Assembly (NCBI GenBank): GCA_041744735.1
Contig: JBGTKH010000510.1
Location: 1-23,147, forward strand
DNA: 23,147 nucleotides
DNA from: JBGTKH01 sp041744735
Lineage (GTDB): Bacteria; Planctomycetota; Planctomycetia; Pirellulales; Pirellulaceae
Direction of reading: 5' to 3'
A program made the translations under genes and the position numbers. Under the pieces are notes generated by a model, which made no database searches, was not told the origin of the DNA, and saw only the letters and a list, made by a program, of their open reading frames with translations. The first letter of the stretch is position 1. The number at the start of each line of letters is the position of its first letter. Below, one piece after another: positions 14,986-23,105 of this stretch.

Positions 14986-16368
14986 TCACGGGCTCTGCAG
15001 CAGCGCTGCATCCCCCGGTTCAAACGTCGTCGGTTGCGGCGTGTCCTTGGTGATCATTTTCCAACTCGCGCCAGTTTCGCGGAAGGCGCGGAAATCGATC
15101 GGCTGGTAAGCAAACTCTAAATGCGGCGTGTCGATCGGCTTGCCGCCCTGCTGGTGCGAATACATGGCGGCATCGAGTGCCCCGCTGGCGAGCAGCGTTC
15201 GCTCGACCGAGTACGGCGGCTGGCCCGTGATGAACAAATGCTGGATCGCGTGCGCGAGGGCTTTGAACAAACAACGGTTGCCCCACGGACCGTTGTAGAA
15301 CGACGTCGCCAGTGGCCTTTCCTGACCGCGCAGCTTGCAAGCGAAATTCCAGCGGTTCGTGCTGCTGCCGACTTTCAGCACCGTGGCACGCAGGCCGTCT
15401 TTGTATGTGATCAGCAGGGCGTGCGCGATGTCGGACTTGCGATCAGGGAGATCGTCGGGAGTTTGCGGCAGCAACTCGTTACGCGGCCGCGTCTGTCTCA
15501 GCTCGTCCAGATCGTGTTCGGCGGCCATCGCGGCTTCGACAAGCTGCTTCGACCAGCGTCCCTGCGCGCGTGCCCGATGTAGTGCTTCGCCGGTCACGAG
15601 TTCGATGCGCGAAATGCCGGTCTCGCCGCCTTTGCGAAACTCGACCAGCGACTGCAACACTTCCAGAGCGTGGAAGTCGTACGACTCCAATCCGCCGCCG
15701 TGAATCGAAACGGCCTCTTCGATCTCCGCCTCGGCCGGCATTTCGATTGCCGGACGACGCTGAGCCAGCGGCACGCTGCTGCCGGCCATCAGCGGAATCC
15801 CGTGCTTGACCGCCGTGCCGTACATCTCTTTCGCCCAATCCCAGCGATACGACAGATGCTTGTCGTTGAAGACGGGCACGAACCGCTGCGAGCGTTTCAT
15901 CACAGCGACGATTTGGTCGAAGAATTCCTTGCGTGGATACATGCGCTGTCCGCGATCGTTCAGCGGATAATCGCCATGTTCGCCGATTAGCAGTACGGCA
16001 TCGACGGCCAATTCACGCTCACCGAGACACAGCGACGCGTCGATCGTCTTAAACAGCGGGATGCCGAACTGCTGCGATGCCTCGCGGGCCATGTCATTCT
16101 CTGGAAACTGATCGGCGTAAAACGCTACCACGTCGACGCCCGGGTCCGTCAGCTTGCCGCTGAACAGATACGGCCGGATGAAGTTTTCGAGAATGTTGTA
16201 GGCGTGCGATCGCAGGCGGAACTCGGTGAACACCGCCGCGACTTTCGGCCGTTTCGAGGATCGCTCGGCGCCCGGCAACATCTGTCCAGCCCAAAGCGCC
16301 ACACCGGCCGCTCCACACTGAGCCATGAATCGCCGCCGGTTAAACGATGTCTCTTCACATCGGTTCAT
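14986..16368 (-). CDS. Tat-exported protein of unknown function
   Basis: A 460-residue protein that I do not recognise with confidence. The N-terminus has a twin-arginine signal: 'FNRRRFMAQCGAAGVALWAG' (residues 9-28), ending in 'GAERSS', so export in a folded state is likely. The mature part begins 'PKVAAVFTEFRLRSHAYNI', a Rossmann-like strand and helix. Recognisable blocks are 'AVLLIGEHGDYPLNDRGQRM', 'FVPVFNDKHLSYRWDWAKEM' and 'IPLMAGSSVPLAQRRPAIEM'. These suggest a planctomycete protein group distantly like the Gfo/Idh/MocA oxidoreductases, but the clear NAD motif is absent, so I give no function. The start at 16368 has AAAGGA upstream. It is followed after 23 bp by the repeat cluster and the truncated lyase. 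Confidence 0.8.
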   Translation of the reverse strand: MNRCEETSFNRRRFMAQCGAAGVALWAGQMLPGAERSSKRPKVAAVFTEFRLRSHAYNILENFIRPYLFSGKLTDPGVDVVAFYADQFPENDMAREASQQFGIPLFKTIDASLCLGERELAVDAVLLIGEHGDYPLNDRGQRMYPRKEFFDQIVAVMKRSQRFVPVFNDKHLSYRWDWAKEMYGTAVKHGIPLMAGSSVPLAQRRPAIEMPAEAEIEEAVSIHGGGLESYDFHALEVLQSLVEFRKGGETGISRIELVTGEALHRARAQGRWSKQLVEAAMAAEHDLDELRQTRPRNELLPQTPDDLPDRKSDIAHALLITYKDGLRATVLKVGSSTNRWNFACKLRGQERPLATSFYNGPWGNRCLFKALAHAIQHLFITGQPPYSVERTLLASGALDAAMYSHQQGGKPIDTPHLEFAYQPIDFRAFRETGASWKMITKDTPQPTTFEPGDAALLQSP

Positions 16369-16429
16369 CTCAACTATCCTTTCCGGCTCAAACGCAACCG
16401 ACGAAGCAGACTTCGCAAAATCACGGCGG

Positions 16430-16477
16430 GCAAAATCATGGGAAATCCGAACATGATTTTACGCTCCATGATTTTGC
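16430..16477. repeat. GCAAAATCATGG palindrome
   Basis: A perfect 12-bp inverted repeat, GCAAAATCATGG (16430-16441) with CCATGATTTTGC (16466-16477). An additional CATGATTTTACG copy between the arms can pair with the left arm instead. It lies in the 336-bp gap 16369-16704 upstream of the Tat-protein gene. That gap otherwise holds only the 131-bp element and about 80 bp before the dehydrogenase gene, with no gene. Confidence 0.8.
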
Positions 16478-16495
16478 ATGTGTCTTGCGGCATTT

Positions 16496-16626
16496 TAGTG
16501 CTCTGTCAAATTTAAAAAGTGGGGTAAGCATCCTGCTTGCCAATCCGATTTCGTCCCAGAAACGCAAGCTGGAAGCATACGCCACGAAGTTGGCCAACCC
16601 TAAAACTAAGCTTTGACCAAGCACTA
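16496..16626 (+). mobile_element. 131-bp MITE-like element, copy 2
   Basis: The second copy of the unit at 3875-4005: the same length and orientation, about 94% identical by eye. The end TAGTGCTCTGTCAAATTTAA pairs with the reverse complement of the other end (TAGTGCTTGGTCAAAGCTTA). It is flanked by TTTTAGTG on the left and CACTAGCC on the right, again beginning and ending in TA. A 90-codon frame running through it is repeat translation and not a gene. Confidence 0.75.
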
Positions 16627-16704
16627 GCCAAAAACTCCTAAAGCGGCGACAAGTCGCCGCACTCCAAGGTTGGCTTTCGCCGCGGCCTTCTCAATCATAG
16701 TGGC

Positions 16705-17706
16705 ATGAAAGCAATGGTTTTGAAAGAGTCGGCCGACATTCATAGCAGCCCGTTGCAGATGATTGACGTGCCTGATCCGGAACCAGGCGAAGGGGAAGTT
16801 CGGCTGAAGGTGAGTTGTTGTGCAATCTGCCGCACGGATTTGCACGTGATCGAAGAGGAACTGCCGCGGCAGAAACGGCCGCTTGTTCCGGGGCATCAAG
16901 TGGTCGGTGTGGTGGACCGAACCGGCGCGAATTGCCGGCGGCTGAAGATTGGACAGCGCGTCGGTATCGCCTGGCTGCGCTACTCATGCGGTACATGCCG
17001 GTTCTGCGCGGCGGGGCGAGAGAACCTCTGCGAATCTTCGCGCTTCACCGGCTATCACGAAGACGGCGGCTACGCCCAGTACGCCGTCGTGCCGGAAGCT
17101 TTCGCGTACGAGTTGCCGCAAACGTTCACCGACGTCGAAGCCACGCCGCTGCTGTGCGCCGGGATCATTGGCTATCGGGCGCTGGAACGCAGCCATCTGC
17201 CGCGTGGCGGCAAGTTGGGCATCTACGGCTTTGGCTCATCGGCGCATGTGGTCATCCAAATCGCCCAGCATCGCGGCTGCGAAGTCTACTTTGTCACGCG
17301 CGGCGAGCGTCATCGCCAATTGGCCAGTGACATGGGAGCCGTGTGGGTTGGCGAACATGCAGACGGTTTGCCTGTGAAGGTTGACAGCGCGATCATCTTC
17401 GCACCGGCGGGCGAACTTGTGCCACCGGCGCTTGCGTCGCTCGACAAAGGAGGCACGTTGGCTCTGGCCGGCATCTACATGAGCGACCTGCCGGCACTAA
17501 ACTACGAGCGGCATGTGTTCTACGAACGCAACATCCACTCGGTCACCGCCAACACGCGCGACGACGGCCGCCGCCTATTGGCCGAAGCCGCCGAGATTCC
17601 CATCCGGCCGCACACAACCACTTACCCACTCGCCGACGCCAACCGCGCGTTGATCGACTTAAAGGACGACAAAATCAATGGCACCGGTGTGCTTGTTGTG
17701 AACTGA
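16705..17706 (+). CDS. Zinc-dependent alcohol dehydrogenase (MDR family)
   Basis: A 333-residue medium-chain dehydrogenase/reductase. Catalytic zinc ligands are C42 in 'CAICRTD' and H64 in 'PGHQVVG'. The usual glutamate after H64 is glutamine. The structural zinc site has C95, C98, C101 and C109 ('CGTCRFCAAGRENLC'). The nucleotide-binding loop is 'GIYGFGSSAHV' (172-182), a GxGxxA motif. It should oxidise an alcohol or reduce an aldehyde with NAD(P). The 'CRTDLHVIEEELP' signature places it with the AdhA-like zinc-binding dehydrogenases rather than glutathione-dependent ones. It is one of only three plus-strand genes in the window. No strong Shine-Dalgarno is visible before the ATG, which is chosen by alignment to the family N-terminus ('MKAMVLKES'). 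Confidence 0.92.
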   Translation: MKAMVLKESADIHSSPLQMIDVPDPEPGEGEVRLKVSCCAICRTDLHVIEEELPRQKRPLVPGHQVVGVVDRTGANCRRLKIGQRVGIAWLRYSCGTCRFCAAGRENLCESSRFTGYHEDGGYAQYAVVPEAFAYELPQTFTDVEATPLLCAGIIGYRALERSHLPRGGKLGIYGFGSSAHVVIQIAQHRGCEVYFVTRGERHRQLASDMGAVWVGEHADGLPVKVDSAIIFAPAGELVPPALASLDKGGTLALAGIYMSDLPALNYERHVFYERNIHSVTANTRDDGRRLLAEAAEIPIRPHTTTYPLADANRALIDLKDDKINGTGVLVVN

Positions 17707-17793
17707 ACCCGAAACATTGCGCGGCCCGCCGGCAAAGATCTGGCCCTCCTTCGCGATGAGACGCTATTAAATTCATGTCTCACTCCACGGGCT

Positions 17794-18279
17794 TCAAGAT
17801 ACCGCTGGCGGTAACTGCTCCAAGTCAATCTGATCCTTGGCGCGGCCCGAGGCCTGTTTCATCTTTCTGAGCCACTGCAGCGAGGCGAATTTCCGGCCGG
17901 CGCTTTCGGCCGCCGAATCGAACAACTCTTCGACGGCTGCGTGCGGATGGCCAGGAATGTAGTCGAAAATGTCCAGAAAGCCGAAATCGGTGACGAGCAT
18001 CATTAAACGATTCGCGCGAACATGGCCGAGCGTAACAGGAAACGTCTTCTCGACACCTGTTTCCGGATCGATTTCGTTGCCGATCCACTGGGCGTGTACT
18101 TCGCTCAAAGCGGCAAAGAGCGCCTGTTCGCTTTCCGTTGTCCGGCGGACGATAACATCCGTATCTTCCGTGGCCCGCACGTAACCGTGATAAGTTACAG
18201 CGTGACCACCGATGATCACGAAGGGAACGTTATGCTTCGTAAGCACGTCGATCAGCCGAAACGGGTCGCCAGTTTCCAT
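17794..18279 (-). CDS. Nucleotidyltransferase-fold protein
   Basis: A 161-residue protein of the MNT/AbiEii-like nucleotidyltransferase group. It has the strand and glycine pair 'VPFVIIGGHAVTYHG' (G24-G25), then 'RATEDTDVIV' with the metal-binding pair D39-x-D41. The end 'LQWLRKMKQASGRAKDQIDLEQL' is the typical C-terminal helix of such proteins ('L..mK...gR.KD..Dl..L'). Members transfer nucleotides to proteins or tRNA, and some are parts of toxin-antitoxin or abortive-infection pairs. The start at the ATG (18279), with GAGGTG close upstream, is preferred to the TTG one codon earlier. Its start overlaps the end of the preceding small gene by 50 bp, so the two are likely translated together. 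Confidence 0.85.
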   Translation of the reverse strand: METGDPFRLIDVLTKHNVPFVIIGGHAVTYHGYVRATEDTDVIVRRTTESEQALFAALSEVHAQWIGNEIDPETGVEKTFPVTLGHVRANRLMMLVTDFGFLDIFDYIPGHPHAAVEELFDSAAESAGRKFASLQWLRKMKQASGRAKDQIDLEQLPPAVS

Positions 18280-18487
18280 CAATCACCTCGACGCGCCGGG
18301 AACGCAGGTTTCTTCGCAGAAAGTGCCGCAAGCCTGCGGGTGATGAACGAAGCAACTCGAAGGAATCCTGCTGCAAACGAACAAAGCGATCCAGCCGCTG
18401 CAGGGGCGTTTCCTGGTCGCGCAGCCGCTGCTGGAATTTCGCTCGGACTTGGATGGCGGCAGTGATGTCAGCGGTCTGGGGTCTCAT
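18230..18487 (-). CDS. Small basic protein overlapping the nucleotidyltransferase gene
   Basis: An 85-residue basic, mostly helical protein ('TADITAAIQVRAKFQQRLRD', 'PLQRLDRFVRLQQDSFELLR', 'GLRHFLRRNLRSRRVEV'). I do not recognise a named family, but I have the impression that short proteins of this type precede nucleotidyltransferase-fold genes in other planctomycetes. It overlaps the next gene by 50 bp on the same strand in another frame, a layout found in coupled toxin-antitoxin-like pairs. The start at 18487 is uncertain; an ATG at 18520 is also possible and there is no strong Shine-Dalgarno. The coding case rests on composition and coupling, so confidence is moderate. Confidence 0.6.
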   Translation of the reverse strand: MRPQTADITAAIQVRAKFQQRLRDQETPLQRLDRFVRLQQDSFELLRSSPAGLRHFLRRNLRSRRVEVIDGNWRPVSADRRAYEA

Positions 18488-18587
18488 GGGCAAGTTTCCA
18501 TTGATTCCTTCTACGATCATAAGCAAACTTGGCAATCGCGGCCAGATAGGTCATCTCTTCCGGCTTCGGGCGTCCGTCCTACAGGGA

Positions 18588-20009
18588 TCACTTCTTCGGC
18601 TTGTAGATTTCCGTGGCGGTGCCGAAGTGAACTTCGCCAGCGTTCATCAAGGTTTCGCTGAGCGTCGGGTGTGGGTGAATGGATTCGGTGACGTCGCGTA
18701 CTTCACAGCCCATTTCAATGGCCAGGACGGCTTCGGCGATCAGTTCGCCGGCACCGGGGCCGACGATGCCGCAGCCCAACACGCGCTCGGTGCCGGGCTC
18801 AACGATCCATTTGGTCAAGCCTTCGGTGCGGCCCAAAGCTTGAGCGCGGCCGCTGGCGCCCCAAGGGTACATGGCCACTTCGATCTCGCGGCCGTCGCGC
18901 TTGGCTTGCTCCTCCATCAGCCCTGCCCAAGCGATTTCAGGATCAGTGAAGACAACGGCGGGGATGGCCAGCTTATCGAATTCGGCGGGCTGGCCCAGGA
19001 TTGCTTCGACCGCCACTTTAGCTTCGTGCGAGGCTTTGTGAGCCAACATCGGCTCGCCTGCCACGTCGCCGATCGCGAATATGTGCGGGTCGGCAGTGCG
19101 CTGTTGCTTGTCGCAGACGATGAACCCGCGCTCGCTGACTTGGACCTGAGTATTCTCTAAACCAATATCGCGGCTGTTCGGGCGCCGGCCGACGGACACG
19201 AGCACGCGGTCATATTGCTCGGTGCCGAACTTGCCGGGACCTTCGAACGCGACTTCAATCGAGTCGTCGCGATCGCCCAGCGAACCGACTTTGGTATTCA
19301 GATAAATGCGGTCGTTGAATAATTCCGACAGGCGCTTGTGCAGCGGCTTGACGAGATCGCGATCGGCGCCGGGCAGCAAACCTTCGAGCAATTCGACGAC
19401 GCTGACCTTCGTGCCCAGCCGCGCGTAAACCGTCCCCATCTCCAGCCCGATATAGCCGCCGCCGATCACCAGCATCGTTTCGGGGATATCGGGCAATTCC
19501 AACGCGCCCGTGGAATCCATCACGCGCTTGGATCCAATGTTGAATGCCGGCGGCATGGACGGCAGCGAGCCCGTGGCCAGGATCAGGTGGTCGAATGTCA
19601 GTTGAGTCTCTTCGGGAGCCGACTCGCCGCTGGCTTCTAGTCGCAGCGTCGTTGAATTTTCCAGCACGCCCTTGGCGTTGATCACTCGCACGTTGCGGCG
19701 CTTGGCCAACTGCTTCAAACCGCCGGACAGCGTGCTGATCACTTTTTCCTTGCGGGCGCGAACTTGATCGACGGTGATCTTGGGCGGTGAGTACTCGACG
19801 CCCCAATCGTGACCAAGCTCTTCGACTTCGGCAATCACGCGGGCCACGTGCAGCAAGGCCTTGGAGGGAATGCAGCCGCGCAGCAGGCACGTGCCGCCCA
19901 GACGCGGATCGGCTTCGACCAGCGTCACTTCCGTGCCTTCATCGGCTGCCAGAAACGCCGCCGCATAGCCACCCGGCCCGCCACCGAGAACCACAAGTTG
20001 CGTGTGCAT
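18588..20009 (-). CDS. lpdA: Dihydrolipoyl dehydrogenase (E3)
   Basis: A 473-residue flavoprotein disulfide reductase that reoxidises dihydrolipoamide in 2-oxoacid dehydrogenase or glycine cleavage complexes, passing electrons through FAD to NAD+. The FAD-binding loop is 'GGGPGGYAA' (9-17). The redox disulfide is C41-x4-C46 in 'GGTCLLRGCIPSK'. The NAD site is 'VIGGGYIGLEMG'. The second FAD segment is 'IFAIGDVAGEPML' and the catalytic His is in 'HPHPTLSE' (445/447). Length and all motifs are normal. It starts 6 bp after the rpsD stop with no Shine-Dalgarno of its own, so it may be read by coupling. No E1 or E2 genes lie beside it. Confidence 0.96.
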   Translation of the reverse strand: MHTQLVVLGGGPGGYAAAFLAADEGTEVTLVEADPRLGGTCLLRGCIPSKALLHVARVIAEVEELGHDWGVEYSPPKITVDQVRARKEKVISTLSGGLKQLAKRRNVRVINAKGVLENSTTLRLEASGESAPEETQLTFDHLILATGSLPSMPPAFNIGSKRVMDSTGALELPDIPETMLVIGGGYIGLEMGTVYARLGTKVSVVELLEGLLPGADRDLVKPLHKRLSELFNDRIYLNTKVGSLGDRDDSIEVAFEGPGKFGTEQYDRVLVSVGRRPNSRDIGLENTQVQVSERGFIVCDKQQRTADPHIFAIGDVAGEPMLAHKASHEAKVAVEAILGQPAEFDKLAIPAVVFTDPEIAWAGLMEEQAKRDGREIEVAMYPWGASGRAQALGRTEGLTKWIVEPGTERVLGCGIVGPGAGELIAEAVLAIEMGCEVRDVTESIHPHPTLSETLMNAGEVHFGTATEIYKPKK

Positions 20010-20015
20010 GATTAA

Positions 20016-20624
20016 CTAGCGCGACAAGAATTCGACGACCGTGTTGGCGTCCACTGGCAAGCTGATGTCGCTGGGGCCGGGGTTGCCTTGAACCGTGATC
20101 CGCAGCGCTTCAGTATCCGTTGTGATCCAATCCAGCGGCTCGGCGGAACTGTCGCCGACAACACCACGATAATAGTTTTGCAGATTCTCGCGCGGCCGAA
20201 CCGAAACCACGTCGCCGGGACGCAGGATATACGACGGCTTCGTGACCTTCGCGCCGTTGACTTGGAAATGGCCGTGGGTGACGCCTTGCCGAGCCTGGGG
20301 GCGGGTCTTGGTAAAGCCGGCGCGGCGAATCACGTTGTCCAGCCGCTGCTCGCACATCAGCAGCAACTGTTCGCCGGTGTTGCCCTTCATGGCGCTCACT
20401 TTATCGAAGTAGCGCCTAAGCTGCCGCTCACCCAGCCCGTAATAGTGCTTGATCTTTTGCTTGGCCATCAAGGCCGAGCCATAGTTCGAGGGCCGGCGTG
20501 CTCGGACGTGCATTCCCGGCGGGTTTTCGCGCCGGCCAGCGGCCCGCGTGGTCCCGGCACCCTCGTAAATCATGCTACCCAAGCGACGGTTGATGCGCGC
20601 CTTGGGACCAGTGTAACGAGCCAT
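20016..20624 (-). CDS. rpsD: 30S ribosomal protein S4
   Basis: A 202-residue small-subunit protein that nucleates assembly of the 16S rRNA 5' domain. The N-terminal 'MARYTGPKARINRRLG' and 'YGLGERQLRRYF' match S4. The S4 RNA-binding domain begins at 'QRLDNVIRRAGFTKTRPQAR' and continues 'VTHGHFQVNGAKVTKPSYIL'. The N-terminal zinc-finger cysteines of the C+ form are absent, so this is the zinc-free (C-) type. The start has GGAGA upstream. It is unusual that it lies between ptsP (42 bp upstream) and lpdA rather than in an alpha-operon ribosomal cluster with rpoA. Confidence 0.97.
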   Translation of the reverse strand: MARYTGPKARINRRLGSMIYEGAGTTRAAGRRENPPGMHVRARRPSNYGSALMAKQKIKHYYGLGERQLRRYFDKVSAMKGNTGEQLLLMCEQRLDNVIRRAGFTKTRPQARQGVTHGHFQVNGAKVTKPSYILRPGDVVSVRPRENLQNYYRGVVGDSSAEPLDWITTDTEALRITVQGNPGPSDISLPVDANTVVEFLSR

Positions 20625-20666
20625 GCAGCAATCTCTCCTACAACAGCGAAGTTCGGCGAAAGCGGA

Positions 20667-23105
20667 CTATCTTGACCGATTTTCGGCCACAAGACAAGGG
20701 GTGCTTTGGTGGATGGTAGATTGAACTTCGCTCGCGGTTTGCAGTGCCAGAATGGTTTGCGGCAATCCGGAAAGTGCGTCGATGGACAGGTTGGCCAGCG
20801 TATTGCGGACGGTAAAGAGCCGATTGACAGGCACGCTGAGGGCATCAACTCCGAATGCGGTGAGGGCAATCGCCGCGGCGGGGTCGGCGGCCATTTCGCC
20901 GCAAACGGTTAGGCTGCGGTTGGCGGCGCGAACGGCGGTGGCGACGTCGTAAATCATGCGCAGCACGCCGGGATGCAACAGGTCGTTGGGGCCGCTGCCC
21001 ACCGGGTCGTCTCGGTCGATACCCAGGGCCGAGGCCAGCAGATCGTTTGTTCCCAAAGAGAAATAGTCGACGCGGCGGGCCCATGCCGGAACCATCGCCG
21101 TGGCGGCGGCGACTTCAATCATGATTCCCAGAGGCACGTCGGCGGAAAACTCCAAGCCGTCGCGCTGCAATTCGTCGCGCGCTTGTTGCACCGTTTCGAG
21201 CACGAAATCAAGCGTTTCGGTGCGCACGATCAGCGGTACAACGATGCGCGCCGGCCCGTCGGTAGCCGCTCGCAGGATCGCGCGGACCTGATCTTTGAAG
21301 AGTTTTTGCAGCGGCGGCGAGTCGAGCACCAATCGCCAGTCGTAGGCCGCGGCCGACGATGCTTGGAGATGTGCCAAGTGCGCCAGCTTGTCGGGCCGCA
21401 AGTCAAACGTGCGGATACTCGCCGGGCGACCGTCGAGCAGGCTCAGTAGCTTGCGATAGATGCCGACCTGCTCTTCCTCTGTCGGCAGCGTCCGCCTGGC
21501 GAGAAACAGAAACTCGGTGCGGAATAGACCGACGCCGCTGGCCTGTTGGGCAACCGCCCGCGGCACTTCGGCCAACAAGTTGATATTCGCTTCAACGCGC
21601 GGCAGGCCGGCGCCCCATGTGGTCGTCTCGCTCCGCGAAACGGCACCCTGTTCTTTGTAGCCGAAGTCGCCAAGACTTTGGCCGCCAAGACTTTGGTCGC
21701 CAAGACTTTGGTCGCCAAGACTTTGGCTGGGCACACTCGTGCCCCAAAGTCTGGCGACTTCGGCTACGCCCTCGAACATCGCGCGATGCGACGCAATCAA
21801 CTCCTGCGTAGGATCGAAATACACGACGCCCGCCGCGCCATCGACCAGCAGTTGCTGCCCGTCGCGCACGCGCGACAAGACATCGCGGGCTTGGCCGACC
21901 ATGGGAATGTTCAGCGTGCGAGCCAAGATCGCGGCGTGGCTTTGCGGGCCGCCGTGTTCAACGACCACCGCCGCCAGCTCATCCTGGTCAACCGAAAACA
22001 GATCGATCACCGATGCCTCGCGGGCCACCAGCACCAGCCGATCACCCGCCGCGTCGGATCGAGCAGGCCGCGGCTGCAAGTGCCAAGAGATGCGGCGGAA
22101 CACGTCTTTGACGTCGTAGATTCGTTCTTGAAAGTAGCGGTCCTTTAGTTTTTGAAACACGATGACGTATTTGTCCAGCGTCTGACTCAGCGCCCCGTCC
22201 GCTGTCGCGCCGGCGTCGATGCAATGGCCGAGATCTTGCTGAATCGAACGGTCTTGCAACAGCATGAGCTGCGCCTGTAGGATCGCGCCGTGGTACTCGC
22301 CCACGAGCGACGAGATGCGTTGACTCAGCCGCGTCAGTTCTTCGCGTGTTTGCTGCATTGCCACGTCGAGCCGCCGCTGCTCTTCGGCCGGATCGCTCGC
22401 TAGGACGTCTGCCGCTGTCGGCCTCTCGAAGCCGTTGATCACATGCACCCAACCCAGTCCGACACCGGGGCTAAGCGGCGTGGCGTGTATCGTAATCGCT
22501 TCGACGCGTGGCGCGATCACGTCGGCCGGCACTCTGCCGTCGTGCGCAAATGCCACCACGCGCTCGATCAAGCGAGCGCCGCTGACCAGCGAGGCAAGCT
22601 GTGTGCCCACGGTGACCAGCATCCGCGTTTCGTTCGACGTGAAATCGCGCGACTGGACGGTTTGCACGACTAGCACGCCCTGCAGCGCCCCGCCCTCGAC
22701 CAACGGTACGCCGAGAAACGACCGATACGGGTCCTCACCCGCTTCGGGAAAATACTTGAAACGCGGATGCTGAAATGCATCGGCCACATTGACCGGCGCA
22801 AGCTGCTGCGCGACCAGCCCCGTCAGTCCTTCGTCGATCTGCATCCGCACGCGGCCGACGCTGTCCGGCTTGAGGCCGATCGTCGCTCCCAACACCAACT
22901 GGCTCAAATCCAAGTCAAACAGATAGACGGAACAGACATCCGTGTGAAACCGGCCCTGAATCAAGCGCACGATGTTGGTCAGCGTTTCGCCCGGGTCGCG
23001 GCAGTGCGAAACCAACTGGCTGATCTCTTCCAGCGTCAGCAGCAACGAACCGGCACGGGCCAATTCGGCGCTGGTGGAATCAGTTGCGGCGGTCGGATCG
23101 TGCAT
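20667..23105 (-). CDS. ptsP: PEP-protein phosphotransferase with GAF domain (enzyme I Ntr type)
   Basis: An 812-residue protein (from the ATG at 23105; a TTG seven codons earlier is possible) that takes phosphate from PEP and passes it to an HPr-like protein. Residues about 20-180 form a GAF sensory domain ('DVCSVYLFDLDLSQLVL'). Residues about 200-440 hold the HPr-binding and phosphohistidine domains with the phospho-histidine H390 in 'GGPQSHAAILAR'. The PEP-binding barrel (from about 505) has 'GLFRTEFLF', 'IRTFDLRPDK' (family usually GGDK), 'GIMIEVAAA', 'LGTNDLLASALGIDRDD' and the catalytic C735 in 'VCGEMAAD'. A GAF plus enzyme I layout is that of PtsP in the nitrogen-type PTS. Residues about 447-484 are translation of a palindromic repeat inserted in the linker. 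The upstream HPr gene is not in the window. Confidence 0.93.
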   Translation of the reverse strand: MHDPTAATDSTSAELARAGSLLLTLEEISQLVSHCRDPGETLTNIVRLIQGRFHTDVCSVYLFDLDLSQLVLGATIGLKPDSVGRVRMQIDEGLTGLVAQQLAPVNVADAFQHPRFKYFPEAGEDPYRSFLGVPLVEGGALQGVLVVQTVQSRDFTSNETRMLVTVGTQLASLVSGARLIERVVAFAHDGRVPADVIAPRVEAITIHATPLSPGVGLGWVHVINGFERPTAADVLASDPAEEQRRLDVAMQQTREELTRLSQRISSLVGEYHGAILQAQLMLLQDRSIQQDLGHCIDAGATADGALSQTLDKYVIVFQKLKDRYFQERIYDVKDVFRRISWHLQPRPARSDAAGDRLVLVAREASVIDLFSVDQDELAAVVVEHGGPQSHAAILARTLNIPMVGQARDVLSRVRDGQQLLVDGAAGVVYFDPTQELIASHRAMFEGVAEVARLWGTSVPSQSLGDQSLGDQSLGGQSLGDFGYKEQGAVSRSETTTWGAGLPRVEANINLLAEVPRAVAQQASGVGLFRTEFLFLARRTLPTEEEQVGIYRKLLSLLDGRPASIRTFDLRPDKLAHLAHLQASSAAAYDWRLVLDSPPLQKLFKDQVRAILRAATDGPARIVVPLIVRTETLDFVLETVQQARDELQRDGLEFSADVPLGIMIEVAAATAMVPAWARRVDYFSLGTNDLLASALGIDRDDPVGSGPNDLLHPGVLRMIYDVATAVRAANRSLTVCGEMAADPAAAIALTAFGVDALSVPVNRLFTVRNTLANLSIDALSGLPQTILALQTASEVQSTIHQSTPCLVAENRSR
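21657..21768. repeat. Palindromic repeat with internal 15-bp tandem, inside ptsP
   Basis: Arms GTAGCCGAAGTCGCCAAGAC... (21657-21681) and CCAAAGTCTGGCGACTTCGG... (21744-21768) pair closely. Inside the left part a 15-bp unit TCGCCAAGACTTTGG occurs four times in tandem (21667-21726, one with C first). On the coding strand it reads as four 'QSLGD/QSLGG' pentapeptides followed by 'FGYKEQ', preceded by 'VAEVARLWG'. It keeps the ptsP frame open and belongs to the GTAGCCGAAGTC family seen elsewhere in the window. Confidence 0.9.

Noticed and set aside
16347..16616. 90-codon plus-strand frame through the second 131-bp element
   Set aside because: The same peptide end appears in the first element copy, so it is repeat translation, not a gene.
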